Source: Eustoma russellianum (lineage: Eukaryota > Streptophyta > Magnoliopsida > Gentianales > Gentianaceae). From it: 64,000 nt of DNA. The DNA is taken from the NCBI GenBank assembly GCA_036186865.1, contig AP025048.1:30864852-30928851 (forward strand), in the 5' to 3' direction. The notes below the pieces were generated by a model that saw only the letters and a program-made list of their open reading frames with translations, made no database searches and was not told the DNA's origin. Each line of letters opens with the position of its first letter. Within the stretch, counting starts at the first letter, position 1. Of this stretch, positions 56,755 through 64,000 are shown in pieces. The translations under genes were made by a program, and so were the position numbers.

Positions 56755-57689
56755 TGTCATACCCCGTAACTTTTAAGTCCGACTGTTAATAATTAGAAAA
56801 CAACTTTAAATATAATTTCATTAAATGCATAGGTTTACGAGGTTGAGTGGATAAAATACAGGTGAGAAAATAAGCAAAATAGTGAAACTAAGAAATTATG
56901 CTGAAATACCCAAAATACCCCTCCCCACTTAAATGATGGGGGAGTTACACAAAGGAGTATAACTCCCCATTAGTCTAGAAGAGGCTGGTTACAAACAAAG
57001 AGAAGGAGGAGAAAACGCCTAGAGGGGAAAGAGAAGGAGAAAGGAGAAAGAAGAAGAAGAGAAGAAGAAAAGGAAGGGAGAACGGCCAATCTAGGTTCAA
57101 TCCTTACAGGGATTCCACAGTACACTCGTAAGCGCATTTAGATTCCAAGGCAAGTAATCTTTCTATACGCTTTACGCTAATTTTAATACTTTAGGCCCTA
57201 TGTTCTTACAAAGAGAAAACTTGGATCACACATTAGTAATCTTGACTTGTCTATGTTAAATGCTTTACTATATGTAATTGTTGTTGCTAGTTGCGTAAAG
57301 TCTTGTTCTTTGGGCCATATTTCTATAAATAGTTATGTGGTGCTTTGTTGTTTATCAAGCATGCCCATGAAAATGTATTCTTGATGTGTTTATTATCTTG
57401 TTCTATTCTTGTGTTGGTTGTCTACACCAAATGTTTGAGAGTAAGTGCAGGGAATTGAAGGAAGAATGATGGCATTGTTATAGACTTGTTGTGTTGGGAA
57501 TGTTGATGGTATCTTTTGAAGGTTGTGAATGATAGAAGGTTAAGAGTGGATATTATTAGACATAACTAAGCATCAATTCATTTTAGATGTGTTTTAAGTA
57601 TGATGAATCTAGATGGTAAGATGGATCTTGAGAGGGTTGAACATGAAAGGGTTGAAGAAGAAAGGTGTTGGGTGGAAGTTACTGCAGAA

Positions 57690-58090
57690 AAACTGCAGTT
57701 TAGAACCGTCAGAACACTTCGAACACCTACATTAGGCACTTCAAGTCACATTAGGCGCCTAATGTAGCGTTCAATGTGTCCTGAAGCATTCACATACAGA
57801 AAAACTGCAGTTTAGAACCGTCAGAACACTTCGAACACCTGCATTAGGCGCTTCAAGTCACGTTAGGCGTCTAATGTAGCTTCAATGTGTCCCAGAGCAT
57901 CCCCGTACACTTCGAACACCTACATTAGGCGCTTCATGTCACATTAGGCGCTTCATGTAGGCGTTCGATGTATACGGCACCTCCCCGAACACTTCGAATG
58001 CCTAGTATAGGCGCTCCAAGTCACTTTAGGCGCCTCATGTGGCGTTCCAAGTATACTGGAAGTCTTTTTGACTCTTTAGGCGCCCTATGT
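57690..58090. repeat. GGCGCC palindrome array in the chromovirus LTR
   Basis: Repeated units CATTAGGCGCTTCAAGTCAC and relatives. One perfect palindrome ACATTAGGCGCCTAATGT lies at 57748-57765. A longer unit (AACTGCAGTTTAGAACCGTC onwards) is duplicated at about 57691 and 57800. Confidence 0.85.
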
Positions 58091-58129
58091 AAGTGTAGCA
58101 ACTTTATACACTTCCTTTGAACATAAAAT

Positions 58130-58660
58130 GCAAGGGTATTTGAGGTGTAATTGAGGAATAGATGGTAAGATTGACTAAGTAAGAATAAGATTGAATCCCA
58201 AGTGAATTAGTGAGACGAACGGACTTGGAAAGATACAAACAGGGAGTGTTTGAGGTGCAAGACCGTATACTTGATATGTAAGATGTGTGTGTGAGATACC
58301 TTTATTATCTTCCATTGCTCATAAATTACGAAGTGTTTTGAAAGTGTGCTAGAGTTGTAAACATTAAGTGTGAATGAGTAGGGTTAAGTATGAATTCGAA
58401 GTGGATTCGTGATACGAAAGGGCATGAAGTGGTATGAATGAGGTGTATTTGAGTTGTAAACGTTAAGTGTGAATGAGTAAAGTTAGGTATGAATCCAAAG
58501 TGAGTTAGCAATATGAAAGAGCACAAAATGGTACGAAAAGGGTGTGTTTGAGGAAGTATGAACGAGCAAGGTTAAGTGTGAACTCGAGATGATTTCGTAA
58601 TACGAAAGGACATGAAATGATACGAGCAGGATGTGATAGAGGTTCAGGACTTTATACTTG
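58130..58660. repeat. About 100-bp imperfect tandem repeats in the chromovirus LTR
   Basis: GAGTTGTAAAC(A/G)TTAAGTG recurs at 58352 and 58451 with the same following text (GTATGAAT...ATACGAAAG...CATGAA). Further diverged copies lie on either side. Confidence 0.75.
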
Positions 58661-58829
58661 ATATGTAAAGTGTGTGGGCATGTTTACACGTTTGATATTT
58701 ACATGAGCATTCTGCATCATGACATGGGCACTTGCATTTGATTTGAGAATTGCTTTGCGAAAGAACATGTGTTTACAAGAAAAGTTTAAAGTTTTCGAAA
58801 GACAAGATGGCTGCTGGTTGATCGCAGGG

Positions 58830-59095
58830 TATAAAAGTCACGCCTGCGAAAGCAGGGTATAAAAGCATGACCTGTGAATCAACAGCAGGGTATAAAATAT
58901 GTTATGGGGCCGTGGACCTATCAGCATGCAAAATAAAGTATTTTATGGGGCCGTGGACCTATCAGCACGGATATATGATGTATGTAATAGGGCCATGGAC
59001 CTTTCAGCACGGGGTATAAAGTTATATGTTATGGGGCCGTGGACCTTTCAGCACGGGGTATAAAGTTCTGTTTGCTGTGGACTGATCACCCACAG
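58830..59095. repeat. GGGTATAAA / GGGGCCGTGGACC repeats in the chromovirus LTR
   Basis: GCAGGGTATAAAA occurs about three times, then ATGGGGCCGTGGACCTATCA occurs about four times with GCACGGGGTATAAAGTT between. Each unit carries a TATAAA, so the array may be a reiterated core promoter. Confidence 0.8.
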
Positions 59096-59838
59096 GATAT
59101 AAAGTTCTGCTACGCGAAGAATATGATAAGAAAAGTTATGAAATGTTTTGTGAAGTGACACGCATGACATGTTTATGAAAGAAGGCATATGCATGGGTGT
59201 TGTGTGTGGTTTTAAAGAAGTACATGCAAGAAATGTGACTAGCTTATGACTTGCTTATGTGATATGTTGATTTAGTACATGTTTGTTCTCGTATCCGTGT
59301 ATCATTTATGTGTTTTATCCGTTTTGAGGAATTCTTATAAAGATGCTATTTGCTAACCCGAGCACCTTATTTTGGGCAATGTCTTATACACTGGTGACTC
59401 GTCGTGTGTGATCCTGTAAGGTGTATAGACGGGTTACTTGCTGGCGATGTTTTTGCTAAGAACAATTACTCTACCTCCTTTTCAGGTGAGCCAAAGTACA
59501 AGATGATTTTTGTAGAAGATATCGGCGAGTGGGCTCATTGGGACGATAGTCACTAAAATGGACAGGCTTACAGTCCTTATCCTTTAGTTGAGGGAGTTAC
59601 TGTTAAAAATTTGTATTGAAGGATACTTTAGACACTCTCCCTGACACGTTTTATTTCCTTTGTGTTTCTATGGGTTACATTGATGTTAGTGAAGTTTTTA
59701 ATTCTACGATGTTTCCGCTGATTTATCTTACGTCATGAATGACGTGTGATTGATCTGCTTTGACGCTTCGTAGTTCTCATAGTAGGCTACGGCGGGTGCA
59801 CTGGTTCCGATGACAGTGTCGGGCCGGTGCGCTACAGG

Positions 59839-59850
59839 TGGTATCAGAGA
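59839..59850 (+). other. Primer binding site of the chromovirus
   Basis: TGGTATCAGAGA two bases after the LTR: initiator tRNA-Met type. Confidence 0.85.
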
Positions 59851-60082
59851 CTAGGCTTCAGATCTATCTCGGAAACTTAGGTTCATGATCTTATAGCAAA
59901 TTAAGATGTGATTTTCCCTTAAGTTTGATCCTTAGGTATAAGTGCTGATTATCTAGAGCCTAAGTATGATCTGGGGTTGGGGTGTGCGAGCGCGTATATC
60001 ATTTAACTTTCTATAATAATTTTAATTTTGGACCCCACCGATCTCTTGGATATAACTTTATGATGCCTTTCTGAAGTATTAC

Positions 60083-60640
60083 GTGCCCGAGACAGCGATC
60101 TTAGACCAGATAAGGGCGTTCGACGGGCTAAAACAGAGTCGGATGGTAATGTCGGAGTATGCCGACCATGTCCATGCTTTGGGTAAGTTCGCTCCTGCGA
60201 TTATGCCTGATAATCGCTTAAAGATGACAAAGTTCGAGCGAGGTTTGGACTCAAGAATTCAGTCAGCAATTGCAAGCGCATGGATGAGAACCAACGAGGA
60301 CATGATGGATGCGTGCCTCTGCGTCGAGAGTGATTTCCGTAGAGTGGTGGCAAGAGCGGCCGATGCAGGAAACTCTGACAAAGGTAAGAGGTTAAGAGAA
60401 GAGATTGAGTTAGTGGCAGGCCAAGACGTTTGGATCAAGATTCAGAAGAGATGTCCGGTCGGGAAAATTTTAGAGACCCCCACCATAGAACCCAGATGTA
60501 GAACCCAGATGTAAATCAGGCTGTAGGAGTTTGTCCGCATTGCAATAAGAGCCATGATGGTGAATGTGGGAAGTTGGCAAGAGTGTGTTATTGATGCAGA
60601 CAGGTAGGTCATCTCGTTAGAGATTGTCCAGAGATGAGAA
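60083..60640 (+). pseudogene. Chromovirus gag fragment
   Basis: An open stretch at 60083-60514 with SEYADHVHALGKFAP, KMTKFERGLDSRIQSAIASA and EDMMDACLCVESDFRR, the C-terminal half of a gypsy capsid. A frame change is followed by a CCHC knuckle near 60586-60630 (CY, stop, CRQVGHLVRDC) in which a TGA replaces one residue. The gag N-terminus is missing: only about 240 bp separate the LTR from this point. Confidence 0.78.
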
Positions 60641-60830
60641 AGAATGCTCTGGGGGAAGCGGCTCAGCAGCCGAAGACGAATGTCTGCGTCAATGTCATGA
60701 TTGCCATGGATATTTGGAAAGTCGCCGATGTGGTATGAGGTACAATTTTAGTGAACAAGATATTCACCAATGTTCTTTTAATAGCGGCGCGAACCCTTCT
60801 TTTGTGGCAAAGGGATTTGTTAAGTAAGCG
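60641..60830 (+). pseudogene. Chromovirus protease remnant
   Basis: FNSGANPSFVAKGFVK at 60775-60822 corresponds to the protease active site, where DSGAS is expected; the catalytic Asp is Asn. Coding similarity stops soon after. Confidence 0.65.
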
Positions 60831-61030
60831 CCTTTGTGGTTCACCAGAATAGTTGGAGATTCCGTACTGTGTCCAAGCGTCCAAGATCAAATTATGATTT
60901 CACACCAACATTGACTATCGATTAAAACAAGTGACAGTTAAGAATTCTGTGATGGAAGATATAACCTTCCAAGGGGATTGCTGTTGATTTGAAGGAAGTT
61001 GAACTTATTACCAAGTGGTCTAGATCTACG
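60831..61030 (+). other. Deletion scar where most of RT is missing
   Basis: Between the protease remnant and the RNase H region only about 200 bp remain, against roughly 1.2 kb for a complete gypsy RT. No YxDD motif is visible in any frame. Confidence 0.6.
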
Positions 61031-61530
61031 AATGACACCGAAGTCGGCGTTTCTTGGGTCTAGCTAGTTATTATAGGAAGTTTGTCGAGGGATTTTCGAC
61101 AATGGCGATGTTCCTCAATTGCCTTACTCAAAAGAAGTCCAAGTTTGAGTGGATGACAGAATGCGAGAAAAGCTTCCCAGAGCTTAAGAGGAGGTTAACC
61201 ATAGCTCCAGTATTGGCTCAACCTTCTGGTACTGATGGGTTTGTGATATGTAGTGATGTGTCGAAAAACAGTCTAGGTACGTAAACTGTAGCATAAGTTA
61301 TGACTTTCAATCCAAATTGAGTTTAGTTGATACTTCACTTGTAGACTGTGTTTTGATGCAATACGAACGAGTTATCGCGTATGCCTCAGGACAGCTAAAC
61401 ATGAGACAGCTAAGGGGGTTGGAACTACATAAGGACTACGGCTTAACCATTAATTACCATCCAGGAAAAACTAATAAAGTGGCCAATGTATTAAACGGAA
61501 AATCTAACCATGCGCGACAGTAACCACTTA
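61031..61530 (+). pseudogene. Chromovirus RT tail and RNase H remnant
   Basis: SYYRKFVEGFSTMA, KFEWMTECEKSFPELKRRLT and APVLAQPSGTDGFVICSDVS are the end of RT and start of RNase H. ERVIAYASGQL and HPGKTNKVANVLNGKS are the rest, shortened and interrupted by a TAA near 61282. Confidence 0.8.
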
Positions 61531-61589
61531 AGAGAGAAATAGAAGAATTTAACTTGGTTTCTGTTGACTCTATAGTAATGTTTTCGCAT

Positions 61590-62572
61590 CATTGACCGTC
61601 ACCCCGAGTTTGATGGATTGGTTGAAAGAAGCTCAAAAGAAGAATAAGACTGTGGGTGATATTGCTGGGAAACTGAGGTATAGTCAGATTGATAGATTAA
61701 GGTGGACGGGAACTTGTGTTAGAGGAAAAATGTGTGTGCATGATTTAGATGAGCTAAGAAAAGAAATTTTGCAAGGGGGCTTACAGCTCAAGGTTATCAA
61801 TAAATCATGGTAGCACCAGAATGTACAAGGATCGCTAACAATATTATTGGTGGTGTAAGATGAAGAGACATATTGCGGAGTTCATTTGGAGATGTCTGGT
61901 GTGTCAGTAAGTTGAGACTGAACACCAACAACCTAGTGGATTAGTGATACCGTTGGAGCTTCCAGGGTAGAGATAGAAATTTATTACTATGGACTTTGTG
62001 GTTGATTACCGAAAACAAGAAGTGGATATAACATGATTTTGGTGATTGTGGATCGATCGACCAATCTGCATATTTTCTATCGGTCTTGAGGGAAGTATCT
62101 CTCGGAAGTTGGTAAATTTAGATATGGACAATATTGTCAGCCTACACGATGTTCCAATAAGTATAGTGTCTGACTGAGACCAAAGGTTCACTTCCAAGCT
62201 CTGGATAGTATTCTAGAGAGCCCTGGGTAAGGAGTTAGGGATGAGTACATCCTACCACCCTCAGACATGGACAGTCTGAACGGACTATGCATACCCTAAA
62301 AGACATGTTAAAAGCTGGTGTCCTAGATTTCAAAAGGAGTTGGGGATGTAATGGTGAAGTTAATGGAGTTCTATCATAATAACAGTCGCCACAGTGCAAT
62401 TGATATGGCTCCTTTTGATGTTTTGTATGGAAGGAAGTGTAGCTCCCCGGTTTATTGGGATGAATTCGGTGGGAGGACCATCACCGAACATGAATGGCTC
62501 GAGAAGACATTAGGAAGCGCAAGAATCACTCGAGAGAGACTCAAGTCGGCTCAGGACCGCAACAAAAGTTAG
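61590..62572 (+). pseudogene. Chromovirus integrase, heavily mutated
   Basis: The zinc region around 61850-61905 (MKRHIAEFIWRCLVCQ) is followed by TMDFVVDYRKQE with the first Asp, VPISIVSD with the second just before a TGA, and a frame-shifted Glu region near 62265. MEFYHNNSRHSAIDMAPFDV and LYGRKCSSPVYWDEFG are well kept. More than ten stops are spread across it. Confidence 0.78.
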
Positions 62573-62666
62573 ATGGATTCTAAACGACGACCTTTGGAGT
62601 TTAATGTAGGTGGAAAGGTTTATTTGAGAATACCATCTAAAAAAGGGGGGGTACTATGATATTGGA

Positions 62667-63029
62667 GTGAAGGGCAATTTGAGACCCCGTTTTATTGGTC
62701 CGTATGAGATACTTGAGAAGGTGGAAGTTTTGGCATATGAGTTGGCGTTACCTCCGGTATTGGTGCAAGTCCAAAAGGTATTTCATGTATCTCAGTTAAG
62801 GAAGTATGTGACGGATCCGATCAGCGGGCTCGAAGCACAAACTTTGGAACTCAATAGTGAGGATATATATGAAGAGATACCTGTGAGGATCGTAGAACGA
62901 AAGGACCAAGTGTTGAGGAAACAGGTGAACTTTTATGTGAAGGTCCAGTGGAGCAATCACATGAAACGAAAAGCTACTTGGAAACTTAAAGAGCGGATGC
63001 AGGAGAAGTATCCTCAACTCTTCAATTAA
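62667..63029 (+). pseudogene. Chromovirus integrase C-terminus with chromodomain-like tail
   Basis: An open 120-codon segment: NLRPRFIGPYEILEKVEVLA, VFHVSQLRKYVTDPISGL, then PVRIVERKDQVLRKQ, VQWSNHMKRKATWKLKERMQ and EKYPQLF. The last 50 residues have the chromodomain layout of Tekay/Del elements, thought to steer integration to heterochromatin. The stop at 63027-63029 is followed by the purine tract. Confidence 0.85.
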
Positions 63030-63060
63030 GATACACAAGTTTCGAGGACGAAACTTTTTG

Positions 63061-63074
63061 TAAGGGGGGTGGAA
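63061..63074 (+). other. Polypurine tract of the chromovirus
   Basis: TAAGGGGGGTGGAA directly before TGTCATACC. Its last bases GGTGGAA recur before the second LTR start at 63266. Confidence 0.8.
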
Positions 63075-63265
63075 TGTCATACCCCATAACTTTTAAGTCC
63101 GACTGTTAATAATTAGAAAACAACTTTAAATATAATTTCATTAAATGCATAGGTTTACGAGGTTGAGTGGATAAAATACAGGTGAGAAAATAAGCAAAAT
63201 AGTGAAACTAAGAAATTATGCTGAAATACCCAAAATACCCCTCCCCACTTAAATGATGGGTGGAA
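63075..63265 (+). repeat. Partial extra copy of the chromovirus LTR start (191 bp)
   Basis: Matches the first about 185 bp of the LTR, to AAATGATGGG, then jumps to TGGAATGTCAT, the purine-tract/LTR border. A truncated LTR start therefore precedes the real one. Confidence 0.88.
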
Positions 63266-64000
63266 TGTCATATCCCGTAACTTTTAAGTCCGACTGTTAA
63301 TAATTAAAAAACAACTTTAAATATAATTTCATTAAATGCATAGGTTTACGAGGTTGAGTGGATAAAATACAGGTGAGAAAATAAGCAAAATAGTGAAACT
63401 AAGAAATTATACTGAAATACCCAAAATACCTCTCCCCACTTAAATGATGGGGGAGTTACACAAAGGAGTATAACTCCCCATTAGTCTAGAAGAGGCCGGT
63501 TACAAACAAAGAGAAGGAGGAGAAAACGCCTAGAGGGGAAAGAGTAGGAGAAAGGAGAAAGAAGAAGAAGAGAAGAAGAAAAGGAAGGGAGAACGGCCAA
63601 TCTAGGTTCAATCCTTACCGGGATTCCGCAGTACACTCGTAAGCGCATTTAGATTCCAAGGCAAGTAATCTTTCTATACGCTTTACGCTAATTTTAATAC
63701 TTTAGGCCCTATGTTCTTACAAAGAGAAAACTTGGATCACACATTAGTAATCTTGACTTGTCTATGTTAAATGCTTTACTATATGTAATTGTTGTTGCTA
63801 GTTGCGTAAAGTCTTGTTCTTTGGGCCATATTTCTGTAAATAGTTATGTGGTGCTTTGTTGTTTATCAAGCATACCCATGAAAGTGTATTCTTGATGTGT
63901 TTATTATCTTGTTCTATTCTTGTGTTGGTTGTCTACACCAAATGTTTGAGAGTAAGTGCAGGGAATTGAAGGATGAATGATGGCATTGTTATAGACTTGT
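63266..64000 (+). repeat. 3' LTR of the chromovirus, partial
   Basis: Starts TGTCATATCCCGTAAC and follows the 5' LTR (56755 on) base for base with about six differences in the first 290 bp. Cut by the window edge. Confidence 0.92.

Larger units (their letters stand above)
56755..59836 (+). repeat. 5' LTR of the chromovirus
   Basis: 3082 bp, TGTCATACCCCGTAAC to GTGCGCTACA. It contains three repeat blocks: GGCGCC palindromes (57690-58090), about 100-bp imperfect repeats (58130-58660) and GGTATAAA/GGGGCCGTGGACC repeats (58830-59095). Confidence 0.9.
56755..64000 (+). mobile_element. Ty3/gypsy chromovirus (Tekay/Del-like), defective, runs off the right edge
   Basis: 5' LTR 56755-59836, primer site at 59839-59850, degenerate gag, protease, RNase H, integrase and chromodomain-like tail to 63029, purine tract TAAGGGGGGTGGAA, and 3' LTR from 63075 to beyond the edge. 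Integrase last and a chromodomain-like C-terminus place it among chromoviruses, with Tekay/Del the best guess. Most of RT is missing and pol is full of stops, yet the LTR starts are about 98% identical by eye. It inserted into the minus-strand Tat integrase. Confidence 0.9.

Noticed and set aside
62045..62062. GGATCGATCGACC in the chromovirus integrase as part of the ATCGAT arrays
   Set aside because: A single occurrence inside coding sequence for the integrase core; no array and no LTR context.

Overview
Organism. This is nuclear DNA of a flowering plant, probably a eudicot. The evidence is one intron-rich plant gene with GT-AG splice sites, an AT-rich background, and nested plant-type LTR retrotransposons primed by initiator tRNA-Met. 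A 527-base run of N (11542-12068) marks a draft-assembly gap. I see no tRNA, rRNA, CRISPR array or prokaryotic feature. LAYOUT. (1) 418-17712, minus strand: the first eight exons (380 codons, all phases compatible) of a phytyl ester synthase-like chloroplast acyltransferase gene. It runs off the left edge before its C-terminal acyltransferase half. Intron 2 is about 12.6 kb because a minus-strand Ty1/copia element (4101-16163) lies in it, and that element is split by a younger plus-strand Ale-like copia (9694-15362). (2) 17713-21264: gene upstream region, a candidate solo LTR, a 126-bp tandem duplication, a long AT microsatellite and unassigned sequence. (3) 21265-27234: a third copia element whose LTRs carry arrays of an ATCGAT palindrome. 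(4) About 27240-56754: fragments of one old Ty3/gypsy element of Tat type. They are a plus-strand 'putative gypsy type transposon' ORF (27240-28110, continuing 31610-32340) and a minus-strand integrase (55985-56754). This relic is broken by a 5'-truncated LINE with an intact 953-codon ORF (28625-31595) and by a 22.5-kb Sirevirus-like copia (33015-55563). (5) Inside the Sirevirus lie a gag-only, pol-less element with 3.05-kb LTRs (36158-44503, TSD CTTAC) and a solo LTR of the same family (46805-49856, TSD AATAT). (6) 56755-64000: a plus-strand Tekay/Del-type chromovirus whose LTRs look young, whose pol is wrecked, and whose 3' LTR leaves the window. HOW IT FITS TOGETHER. The only cellular gene is the phytyl ester synthase. 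Its exons look intact, so it may still be expressed through an enlarged intron. The rest is layered transposition that can be ordered by nesting and target-site duplications. Two elements (the gag-only element and the chromovirus) have LTR pairs that look much younger than their ability to encode pol, so they probably moved using proteins supplied by other copies. Identity statements come from reading the sequence by eye, not from alignments.
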